From: Flavihumibacter fluvii
GTDB taxonomy: Bacteria > Bacteroidota > Bacteroidia > Chitinophagales > Chitinophagaceae
Assembly (NCBI RefSeq): GCF_018595675.2
Contig: NZ_CP092333.1
Span: forward strand, 2,070,001 to 2,134,000
Reading direction: 5' to 3'
DNA length: 64,000 nt
Below are positions 52,098 through 60,363 of the stretch, in pieces (within the stretch, counting starts at the first letter, position 1; each line of letters starts with the position of its first letter). Below the pieces are notes generated by a model, which saw only the letters and a list, made by a program, of their open reading frames with translations, was not told the DNA's origin and did not search any database. Made by a program: the position numbers and the translations under genes.

Positions 52098-55000
52098 TTA
52101 TTTAAAAATCAGTTTTTCTACTTGTTCTGTCCCCCCCGAAATGTTCCGGATGCTCAGGAAATACAATCCAGGCAACATTGAAGGCTTCCTTTTTATAGCA
52201 ATAATCCCTGAAATTCCGCCCCTCAATTCTTTACTGTACATCAGTTGACCACTGGCTGAAAATAACCTGATACTATAATCGGACCTGATATTGGCCGGCA
52301 ATGAAATATTCACCACCTGTTCCACAGGATTCGGGTAAACTTGCAATGATGCTGTTTGGCGGTTATTGAGCAAAATAGTATTGGAATAGGTCACTTTACC
52401 ATTCCGGTCCACTGCCTTAATGCGGTACTCAACCGCACCGTTTCCCGGCATTTCATCTGTATAGGCAAATTGAACCGGAGCTGCGCCTTTTGCTACAGCA
52501 ACCTGGCCAATGGTTACAAAACGGTCACTGCCTGGTTGTTTCTTTTCAACAATATACGCCATCACCTCACCGGCATTTAGATGGTTCCAGTTAAGGAATT
52601 GTTTCCCGGAAATCGGTTTACCAGCCAATTCCAATTTTCCTGGTAAGAGTGGTGAACACTGACCTGTTACATTATAGTAACTTAACCTGGTAAGACATCC
52701 ACTATTCACAGAAATACGACTTACATAGGTGCCAACTTCCGCAGGGGTCATGTAAGGAATCTCATGAACCCGTGAGGTGCTGATCAGGATACTATCTGTT
52801 GCACTTGTCTTAAAATACCATTCATAGGTGGCCCCCACAATAGAGTCTACCGTCAATAGCACAGAACTATAATAACAATCACTGCTTGCACTGATCACCA
52901 TGTTCTGCAACGGCAATACACTCACGTCATTCAGCGTGGCGTTTCCGCAATAATCAACTACCCGTAAACGAACCAGCGAATACGTGTTGCCATTATTAAT
53001 ATTGAATAACGGACTAGCCTGGGGTGGCGCAATAATAGAAGGCGCAGCAGGTACGCTGCCAATTATTTCGTAAGAGAATGGTGGCGCACCTCCGGTAACA
53101 TTCGCCATTACACTAAAACTATTATTATCGCACTGGTAGGAAGCCGACTTATCAAGCTTTGGAAACTGGTATGGACCTACAGCAATAGTGTCATAGGCTT
53201 TGTTATTACAACTGCCCGGGAGATTGTATTGTACAACATAGGTTGCTGGCTCAAGATCAATCCACTTGTATATTGTGGTTGTTGAGGTATTGTACAGAAT
53301 ATTTACTGTTACGGCATCTTTTTTTATGATCACCGGCATGATCGTACCCAGGTTTGAACTTACAACTATGGTCAATTCAGAGGACCCGTCCTGGTAGGTG
53401 CCTGATGGGCATTTGGCAACCATCGTGGCAGAACTGCTGAAAGTGCTTAATACCGGCGCTACCAGCTTTGAATCCGTGTTACCGCAATTATCTGTAACCT
53501 CTGCCCTGTAAAGCTGGCCCGGTGGCAATCCGGGAAGATCATAGGCCCGCAATGGAGAACTGGTTCCGGTTACAGTAGCGACCAGGCTATCCAGGTGATC
53601 ATATACCCTTAATGTATAAGGTGATTGTCCCGTTGAAATACTAACCCTCAAATTTGTTTTATTCAATTCGCAGGAAGCCCTTGCGGTTGCAGATATATTA
53701 ACCGGATCAGGTGTACCGGTAAGACAACGGGTTATTGTTGTATCATAGCAATTGTCTTTGATAGCAATACAATAATCGCCATATGGCACATTGGAAAACA
53801 AACCGGTGGTATTTGTGGCCATTACAATACCGTTTACATCAAGCAGGCTGAAAGTTGGTGAGCTGAAATTATTGATCCATGTCACCGCTGCTGTAAATCC
53901 TCCGCAGCTCCTGCCTGAGACCTGCGCCGCACCTGCATCCGGCCGGGGAAGTGATGCAGAAAAACAACGGGTGATCAGTGTGTCGTAACAACTTGCATCA
54001 TTCTGCATATCCACACAGTAACTACCATAAGGTATATTAGTGAATGAGCCGGTGGTGTTTGTCGCAATAACTACCCCGGCACTATTCTTCAAAATGAATT
54101 GTGGATTTGTAAGTGAGGTTTTTCCTAAAACTTCAATATCAAATCCGGAACATATCTGGTTGCTGACCTGCACTGAACCAATACCAGGCAAATCAGGAAC
54201 AACAGTAATACATCTCCTGATAGTGGTATCAAAACAAACAGCATTGTTTCTGATATCCATGCAATAGGTTCCATACGGCAAGCCGGTGAATACCCCTGTA
54301 GTATTACAGCTCACCAATACATTCAGGTTATCATAGAGGCAAAACTGCGGGCTGTCAAAACCACTCAATCCGCCTGCACTGATATCTATTGTTGAGCAAT
54401 ATTTCACCACATCCAGGTTTGCTCCGGCATTGGGCCTTACCGGCAGTACATCAAAACATCTTTCAATGGTTGTATCATAGCAAGCTGCATCTGCTGTTAT
54501 TCGCATACAATATGCTCCATATGGGATATTGGTAAAATCACCCGTCTTATTACATGACACCAATACGCCTGCTGATGTATACAAACAGAAATCGGCATTG
54601 AACAAATTGGTTTGTCCGGTTATTGTTACATCAAAATCCAAACACTGCTGATCACTGATCGTTACATTGGCTGACGCAGATGGGATTGGTGTGGTCACAT
54701 TAAAGCAGCGGACAACAGTTGTATCATAGCAACCATCTTTAATATTTATGCAATAAGATCCATTGGCAAGATTATTAAAAGCACCAGTTGTATTACAAAC
54801 TAATTGTGTACCCATTGCATCAAAAAGGCAGAAATCAGGATTCGTGAAATTAACCAATCCTGTAATGGCCGCATTAAAACTCGTACAACTTACCATTGTG
54901 GTGCTAACTGTTGCATCTGCTGATGGTTTTGGCTGGTTCAGGACAAAATTCCGCCTGATGGTCGTATCAAAACACAGGTCCTGGATGGTGATATAATAGG

Positions 55001-56012
55001 ATCCGGCAGCGATTCCTGAAAAAGATCCAGTAGCATTACAGGATACAAGGGCATCTGCCTCGGTATATAAACAATAAGTAGGATCAGTAAGATTGACCTG
55101 CCCGGTTATGGTTGCCGTAAAACTGTTACAGGACTCATTCGTTGTGGCCACGAGGTTGGCCACCCTTGGTGTAATTGTGTTTACCCAGTTTACCTGCTTT
55201 GTATTACCACACAGGTCTTTTACCACCACCGTCACTAATCTTTTTGTACCAATAGTATGGGTAAAATCATAAGTAGAATACCAGGTGGTATCGCCTGGTG
55301 CATTTATTACACCATATTGAAAACCATCGAATGTTGTCCCGGAAGTATTTACGTTTCCCCGGCTATCCTGTAATTGCATTTGGAATTGGGCATCCGAGCA
55401 ATTAATACGTGTTCCGGCATAGGAAGCGATCCACCAATTGTAGCCAAGTAAGGTTACCCGGCGGGTTTGAATACCACCACAGGAATCCTTGAGCTCAATG
55501 GAATAATCACCACCGGTAAGACCCGTGAAAAGCCCTGTATTATTGGAAGTCCCTATACCAGACGGGGAGGGTGCTACAATCGTAAATGTATAAGGGGCTC
55601 TTCCGCCTGACAAACTGCTCAGGCTTATCGTCCCATCACTTTTATTCAGGCAGGTCTCATCTGATTTAGTTACAGTAAACCGCGGATCTACGTATGAACC
55701 TGCTACAACCACGGATGCTCTTTGAACAGTACAATTGGTGATAACGTCCTGGACAATCACGGTATAAGTACCGGCTATTAAACCGGAAATTACAGCTGAT
55801 GTCGTAAATGGAGTATTTATGGGGCCGGTTACCTTGTAGTTGTAATTTCCACTGCCCCCGGTAACTGCAACTGTAATTGTACCTGTTGCTGCACACCTGG
55901 ATTCCTTCGGCACAACACTGGAAATAATAAGGGAAGAGCAAGGTTGAGCGATCAAATCCGGTACAATAAAAATGGACAGTATTACTGCCATAATTGTGTA
56001 GAGATTTTTCAT
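52098..56012 (-). CDS. Large T9SS-exported surface protein with six ~80-residue internal repeats
   Basis: Secreted protein of 1304 residues. A signal peptide (ending LIAQ) is followed by two SprB-like repeats (about 40-105 and 115-190, TVAVTGGSGNYNYKV, GGRAPYTFTI), a linker domain, six Cys-rich tandem repeats (288-775), a further set of less regular Ig-like domains (about 790-1140), and a type A T9SS C-terminal domain (about 1223-1304, LQVYPNPVEQVVNISLP). It is probably a surface adhesin or gliding-related protein. No catalytic motif. It likely depends on the Gld/Spr/Por system encoded elsewhere. Confidence 0.92.
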   Translation of the reverse strand: MKNLYTIMAVILSIFIVPDLIAQPCSSLIISSVVPKESRCAATGTITVAVTGGSGNYNYKVTGPINTPFTTSAVISGLIAGTYTVIVQDVITNCTVQRASVVVAGSYVDPRFTVTKSDETCLNKSDGTISLSSLSGGRAPYTFTIVAPSPSGIGTSNNTGLFTGLTGGDYSIELKDSCGGIQTRRVTLLGYNWWIASYAGTRINCSDAQFQMQLQDSRGNVNTSGTTFDGFQYGVINAPGDTTWYSTYDFTHTIGTKRLVTVVVKDLCGNTKQVNWVNTITPRVANLVATTNESCNSFTATITGQVNLTDPTYCLYTEADALVSCNATGSFSGIAAGSYYITIQDLCFDTTIRRNFVLNQPKPSADATVSTTMVSCTSFNAAITGLVNFTNPDFCLFDAMGTQLVCNTTGAFNNLANGSYCINIKDGCYDTTVVRCFNVTTPIPSASANVTISDQQCLDFDVTITGQTNLFNADFCLYTSAGVLVSCNKTGDFTNIPYGAYCMRITADAACYDTTIERCFDVLPVRPNAGANLDVVKYCSTIDISAGGLSGFDSPQFCLYDNLNVLVSCNTTGVFTGLPYGTYCMDIRNNAVCFDTTIRRCITVVPDLPGIGSVQVSNQICSGFDIEVLGKTSLTNPQFILKNSAGVVIATNTTGSFTNIPYGSYCVDMQNDASCYDTLITRCFSASLPRPDAGAAQVSGRSCGGFTAAVTWINNFSSPTFSLLDVNGIVMATNTTGLFSNVPYGDYCIAIKDNCYDTTITRCLTGTPDPVNISATARASCELNKTNLRVSISTGQSPYTLRVYDHLDSLVATVTGTSSPLRAYDLPGLPPGQLYRAEVTDNCGNTDSKLVAPVLSTFSSSATMVAKCPSGTYQDGSSELTIVVSSNLGTIMPVIIKKDAVTVNILYNTSTTTIYKWIDLEPATYVVQYNLPGSCNNKAYDTIAVGPYQFPKLDKSASYQCDNNSFSVMANVTGGAPPFSYEIIGSVPAAPSIIAPPQASPLFNINNGNTYSLVRLRVVDYCGNATLNDVSVLPLQNMVISASSDCYYSSVLLTVDSIVGATYEWYFKTSATDSILISTSRVHEIPYMTPAEVGTYVSRISVNSGCLTRLSYYNVTGQCSPLLPGKLELAGKPISGKQFLNWNHLNAGEVMAYIVEKKQPGSDRFVTIGQVAVAKGAAPVQFAYTDEMPGNGAVEYRIKAVDRNGKVTYSNTILLNNRQTASLQVYPNPVEQVVNISLPANIRSDYSIRLFSASGQLMYSKELRGGISGIIAIKRKPSMLPGLYFLSIRNISGGTEQVEKLIFK
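53688..55151 (-). repeat. Six tandem ~80-residue repeats within the surface protein
   Basis: Protein repeats at residues 288-367, 368-448, 449-531, 532-613, 614-695 and 696-775. Each contains a conserved opening Cys, an NxTGxF segment, a YGxYC strand and CYDTTI-like ending, with two to four cysteines per unit. Copies have diverged at the DNA level. Confidence 0.85.
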
Positions 56013-56254
56013 CGATAGGGTGCGGTTTTAATGATAGGATATCTCCGATCAGTTTCTGGTATTCTTACGAATTTCAGTCCTGGCGGGAGTTTTCATGGAT
56101 TTCAATCAACAAGATAAACGAACTTTTTGCAAAATTTTGTATACTGTAAAAAATAGATTCGACGAATGGATATTCGACTGTTGCAGCTTAAAATCCGATA
56201 AGTGATACATTTTCAACGATTAAAGCATTTTCGGATGTTGCTTCATCTCTGGGC

Positions 56255-56286
56255 AAAAAAAAGCTGCTTCAGTATTGAAGCAGCTT
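56255..56286 (-). terminator. Intrinsic terminator of the NarL-type regulator gene
   Basis: Hairpin with 10-bp arms aagctgcttc and gaagcagctt around a six-base loop. On the minus strand it is followed by eight U residues, 20 bases after the stop of the regulator gene. Confidence 0.92.
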
Positions 56287-56305
56287 CCAAATAAAATCCA
56301 ATATT

Positions 56306-56977
56306 TTATGACTCCTGGACAAATCCCTTTTTCACCGCATACATAACCAATCCAGCCATTGATTTGGCACCCGTCTTAGTTTTCAACTTGTCGCGGATCG
56401 CCTCAACAGTCCTTGGACTAATATCTACTATATCAGCAATTTCCTTGGTTGTTTTTTCCTCACACATTAGTTTCAGGATTTTTATTTCCTTATCGGTGAG
56501 TTGTGCATCCATCATGCCTTCGGGCTCCATTTTCCTGGTCCGCAATCCTGTCAGCAAAGCTTTATTGGTTAACTCATTAAAAAAGAACTCCTGCTCATAG
56601 CAGGTTTTGATCGCCTGGTAAATCGTTTCAGAATCTGAATTCTTGGTCAGATAAGAATTGGCACCAATTTCCATTAGTTTGGAAATCATGGAATGGTCAT
56701 TGTGCATGGACAAAATAATAACCTTAACATAAGGATTGATTTTCCGGATTTCAGGAAGGGTTGCAATCCCATCCATGATGGGCATCTGGATATCCAGTAA
56801 AATCACATCAGGTTCAATATGTTTGAGAAGGTTCAGTAACTGCATGCCATTGTCTGCTTCGGCAATTAATTCGACATCTTTCTTTGAAGACAAAGCTGTT
56901 TTAACTCCTGCGCGAAACAGCGCATGGTCATCAGCAATGGCTACTTTAATGGGGTTATTGGGGTCTGGTTTTTTCAT
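56306..56977 (-). CDS. LuxR/NarL-type response regulator
   Basis: Two-domain regulator of 223 residues. The receiver domain has the acidic pair DD (16-17), phospho-acceptor Asp62 in VILLDIQMPIMDG, and the Lys at about 110 (YLTKNSDS). A LuxR-type helix-turn-helix follows, with LTDKEIKILKLMCEEKTTKEIAD and ISPRTVEAIRDKLKTKTG. It should activate genes after phosphorylation by a sensor kinase. No intact kinase adjoins; the 0.7-kb upstream gap may hold kinase remnants. It ends at a strong terminator. Confidence 0.93.
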   Translation of the reverse strand: MKKPDPNNPIKVAIADDHALFRAGVKTALSSKKDVELIAEADNGMQLLNLLKHIEPDVILLDIQMPIMDGIATLPEIRKINPYVKVIILSMHNDHSMISKLMEIGANSYLTKNSDSETIYQAIKTCYEQEFFFNELTNKALLTGLRTRKMEPEGMMDAQLTDKEIKILKLMCEEKTTKEIADIVDISPRTVEAIRDKLKTKTGAKSMAGLVMYAVKKGFVQES

Positions 56978-57654
56978 ACGGTAATTTTATGCGAATTAGG
57001 ACAGGACATTTTCGAGAGCCTATCAGAGTGCAAAATGTAAAAAATCCTGAACATTCACTATAGTAATTATACGTAAATATACCGTTTCGGAATATACTAA
57101 TACCATGCAGGGTGGAATATTTCCAATCATATTCACGTAGCTCTACCATTGCCTACCTCGTGCTTTTACGGTATATAGAGTAAAAACCGAACCTTTAAAA
57201 TTCAGCATTTCCGCTCTTGTCCCGTATCCGCTGATGGCCTACTTTTGAATTCAGAAGTTGATTGACGAGGATCGCAACCACCGACCATCCAATGTCCAGT
57301 AACAACCGTCCAGAAATTATTCAATATCCTTAGAAATCCACGAATCCGAAGTCAATCAACTTTCTTTCTATCCAATTTCACTGAAGAACCAATCCAATTT
57401 ACTGGCGAAGTATCCTATTCGTGTGACCTCATTTGATCAACCCGTTTTTAAACCTTATCCTGAACGATAGTAATTGATAATTTTCTGCCTGCTTTGATTC
57501 CAGCTTGAGCGTAGTAGCGAAGGGGGAGTTTGAATCTATCAGCGAGTCCAAAGGGGGTGAATGTTTATGAAATCAGCAGCCAACCTTCTAGGTTTACTTA
57601 TTCAGCTAAGTATTCAGGGCAGGCTTTTTTTTAACAGGTTCAGAAATTCAGAAC
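56978..57654. other. Intergenic region of ~680 bases, possible gene remnants
   Basis: No intact gene is present. On the minus strand short protein-like stretches appear in different frames: GTRAEMLNFKGSVFTLYTV (about 57160-57223) and a frame reading GWSVVAILVNQLLNSKVGHQ that stops at 57195. On the + strand an open stretch of 55 codons without a start runs 57303-57470. These might be traces of a decayed sensor kinase upstream of the response regulator, but the match is weak. Confidence 0.3.
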
Positions 57655-57687
57655 CCAAAAAAAGCGCGGCATTTTAGCTGCGCTTTT
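57655..57687 (-). terminator. Intrinsic terminator of the dipeptidase gene
   Basis: Hairpin aaaagcgcggc/gctgcgctttt with one G-T pair. On the minus strand a run of U residues follows. It lies ~14 bases after the stop of the M19-like gene. Confidence 0.85.
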
Positions 57688-57700
57688 ATTTTGCAGGTAT

Positions 57701-59122
57701 TCAACTGTTAAAATAAGCTTCAATAAAAGAAGATGCATTGCGCCAGGCAAATTTTGCTATTATCTCCTCAGGTGCGTACCATTCATTTTCCGGATAATTC
57801 CATTTACCTTTTCGCTCGGAACAATAGGATGCCGCCAATTTCACCAGGTCGCCCCCTAATTTATTGTAATCTTCTGCACTCAGGCAACCTATTGGCGGAT
57901 TGATGGTTCCCTCAAAATCACTACCAATACAAGGGATATCCCAGGCAGGCAGGAATGCGGCATCTGCAACTTCCGCAATATGCCTCAATTGTGCCCATAC
58001 CAGCCAGGCAGCCGGACTAACCCCATGAATGGCTGGAGCAAAGGCGGCTTCTTTTAGGCTTGACCTACTGGCTAACCTTCTTGTATCCAATTGGATGGCA
58101 AATAATCCGCCTGATGCTGCTATCATCACCAATTCCTCATCATAGAAATTGATATCATGGTTATAAAACTTTGTACCGGCCCCCCTGATAACTGGCTTTC
58201 CTTTATAACTGGTTCCAGTTACCCCACCATGACTTACAATTATTGGAATTCGCCTTGATTTATCATAATCTTCCTGTAAAATCCGGTAATATGTCTCGCG
58301 GCTATTTAAGCTCATGTGTTTTACATCTATGAGTACAGGCTTGCCATTACTATCATCCAATAATTCATGCAATACGCGAATCCCCAATTTGGTAAACCCT
58401 GAATTTATCCCTTCAGATTGGTCAACAATTGGGCCCAGGGTTTCCAGGCTGCGGGAATGCCCACAAAGCTCATTATAAAAATTATGTGCAAACGTGATGA
58501 ATAGCGGCGGATATTTCCACGCTTTTACTTTCCTGATATTTTCTACAATTTCTGTTTCGTCTGCTTTACGGCCAAATCCGTGCAGTCCTGAATTGAAAAC
58601 ATGCGCACCTTCAATGGAATAAACTACCCCCATTTTATTCGGTGTTCTTAAAATATCCTGGCACTCACTGGCTGAACCTATAAAAGACCATTCATGAAAC
58701 TGATCATTGATAATCCGGTGTTGTACACTTTGGCAGAAAAATGTATACTCCCTTTCCAGGTCTTCAAAATAGTTGACATTTTTCTGTAAAAACCTCACGC
58801 GATGGTACCCAATACCGGTAACAAGGTTAGAACTACCCGCTGAAAAACTTCCATTGCCAAGAAGGTTATTAAAAAAGCCTTTCTCGAATGGATATAATGA
58901 TACAATCGCCAGTTTTACGCCCCCATTGCACATCGCAGTAAAATCGGCTTGCGAATAAGCAGAAATTCCTAAAGCATTTTTTAGCCTGAGCCTGGACTGG
59001 GTTAATGGTTGGTGGTACCAAACATTACTTTTAGGATCTGGCTGTAATCCAATAGTAAATGAATGGCCATAAGGCTTTAAATTAGGATGACAATGAATGT
59101 CAGCAATAGGAATTTTTAACAT
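57701..59122 (-). CDS. M19 family (membrane dipeptidase-like) amidohydrolase
   Basis: Amidohydrolase-fold protein of 473 residues. The metal motif DIHCHPN (His10, His12) is at the N-terminus; GVVYSIEGAHVF contains the bridging Glu; SLNSRETYY follows IDVKHMS; IVSHGGVTG carries a His; and IGSDFEGTI is the M19 signature. It lacks a signal peptide. Compared with renal dipeptidase (about 370-410 residues) it is longer, with inserts. Dipeptide or related amide hydrolysis is likely. It is the second gene of an operon with a fatty acid desaturase, 15 bases apart. Confidence 0.87.
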   Translation of the reverse strand: MLKIPIADIHCHPNLKPYGHSFTIGLQPDPKSNVWYHQPLTQSRLRLKNALGISAYSQADFTAMCNGGVKLAIVSLYPFEKGFFNNLLGNGSFSAGSSNLVTGIGYHRVRFLQKNVNYFEDLEREYTFFCQSVQHRIINDQFHEWSFIGSASECQDILRTPNKMGVVYSIEGAHVFNSGLHGFGRKADETEIVENIRKVKAWKYPPLFITFAHNFYNELCGHSRSLETLGPIVDQSEGINSGFTKLGIRVLHELLDDSNGKPVLIDVKHMSLNSRETYYRILQEDYDKSRRIPIIVSHGGVTGTSYKGKPVIRGAGTKFYNHDINFYDEELVMIAASGGLFAIQLDTRRLASRSSLKEAAFAPAIHGVSPAAWLVWAQLRHIAEVADAAFLPAWDIPCIGSDFEGTINPPIGCLSAEDYNKLGGDLVKLAASYCSERKGKWNYPENEWYAPEEIIAKFAWRNASSFIEAYFNS

Positions 59123-59137
59123 GATCCAATGTATTTA

Positions 59138-60232
59138 CTACAGGTCTTCAGCAAATATTTCTTTTGCCTGAATTGCATTTCTCTTCACTAATAAATAGTG
59201 ACGATATAATGAACCCCACAGCGTAAAGGACCGGTAAGGCAAGCCATGTTCGTTGGCATATGCACGTATGATATTCGTTAATTCCGGGGCCTGGGAATAG
59301 CTGACAGATGGAAATAAGTGATGTGCAACATGGTAATTGAAATTTGCCATACAATTCCTGGTCCACCAGTTGTTCAGCTGTACATCATTGGTTGTAATAA
59401 GTTGATATCGAAGCCAACTGATATCGAGTTGATTGCCGCCTGAAAGTACAGGAAATTTATTCTCGGTGTTTGCATGCGGGGTCAATAATACCATCAGCGC
59501 AAAAATACTACCGGCAACCGTTTCCACGAAAACTGCTAAAAAAGCAAGCCACAAAGGCATTCCCAATATTATGGGCAATACAATCATATATCCAATAAAA
59601 AAGGCCTTAAAAAAGAATAGTTTTATAAACTCCATCAGGGGAATGGTAAATAGTCGCCTGACCGCCCTGCCCTTTTGAAAAAAATCCTTGAAATCACGAA
59701 TAAAAATCCAGCTAAAGAGATAAAGGGGGTAAAGGATAAAAATGTATAGGTGCTGCCAGCGGGTGTGGGATCCAGGCTCATCCTGTGGAAAAATCTGGAA
59801 AAGGCCGGATTGCTCTATATCCCCATCCCATCCCATAAGGTTTGGGTAATTATGGTGAAGGCGATTATGTCGTTGGATCCATATATAACTATTCAGGCCT
59901 ATAAGGTCAAAGACATATAAGTACATCCGGTTCCACTTCCTTTTTTGAAACAACAAACCATGCGTTGCTTCATGGATAAGGTTTAAAAAAATGAATACAC
60001 CCATGATGCCCATCAGGGAATAACAGCTGAGGACAATCCAGGGAGAACTGAGGTGCCTGATAGAAACAATATAAAATGTCAGGTATAGTAAAGGCAATAA
60101 CGCCGCCTTCCAGTAGATGATTTGCTTATTGCGATCTGAATTCCTGCCAAGCTTTTCCCTGACTAGCTCTGCAATAGCCAGGTAGTGTTTCCGGTCAGTT
60201 TCATCTTTGAGGAAATATGGTTTATTGTTCAT
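59138..60232 (-). CDS. Fatty acid desaturase family membrane protein
   Basis: Integral di-iron desaturase/hydroxylase of 364 residues from the ATG at 60232 (MNNKPYFLKDETDRKHY); a longer start at 60259 is possible. Histidine boxes are HEATH (87-91), HNRLHH (122-127) and NYHVAHHLFP near residue 300, without the Gln of the other desaturase in this window. Hydrophobic segments: 43-58, 64-86, 160-180, 200-245. Substrate (acyl lipid, sphingolipid or carotenoid-like) is not determined. The dipeptidase follows in the same operon. Confidence 0.9.
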   Translation of the reverse strand: MNNKPYFLKDETDRKHYLAIAELVREKLGRNSDRNKQIIYWKAALLPLLYLTFYIVSIRHLSSPWIVLSCYSLMGIMGVFIFLNLIHEATHGLLFQKRKWNRMYLYVFDLIGLNSYIWIQRHNRLHHNYPNLMGWDGDIEQSGLFQIFPQDEPGSHTRWQHLYIFILYPLYLFSWIFIRDFKDFFQKGRAVRRLFTIPLMEFIKLFFFKAFFIGYMIVLPIILGMPLWLAFLAVFVETVAGSIFALMVLLTPHANTENKFPVLSGGNQLDISWLRYQLITTNDVQLNNWWTRNCMANFNYHVAHHLFPSVSYSQAPELTNIIRAYANEHGLPYRSFTLWGSLYRHYLLVKRNAIQAKEIFAEDL

Positions 60233-60313
60233 GGAAGCAGATTTACTTTGGAAAAACAAACCTGAATAAACAATATTAAATTAAACAATTTTTACATTCC
60301 AAGTTTATGGCGC

Positions 60314-60344
60314 AAAAAAAAGGTGCAACTTTCGTTGCACCTTT
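60314..60344 (-). terminator. Intrinsic terminator of rpsA
   Basis: Hairpin with 11-bp arms aaaggtgcaac/gttgcaccttt and a 4-base loop; a U-run follows on the minus strand. It lies ~20 bases after the rpsA stop. Confidence 0.92.
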
Positions 60345-60363
60345 GTAATATCAATACTTTAGG

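Noticed and set aside
57077-57176. Inverted pair atataccgt/acggtatat about 80 bases apart upstream of the NarL gene
   Set aside because: Nine-base arms in an AT-rich 700-base gap can occur by chance, and there is no other sign of a regulatory element.
57303-57470. Open stretch of 55 codons on the + strand
   Set aside because: It has no start codon and no family similarity that I recognise; a stretch of this length is not rare in six frames of non-coding DNA.
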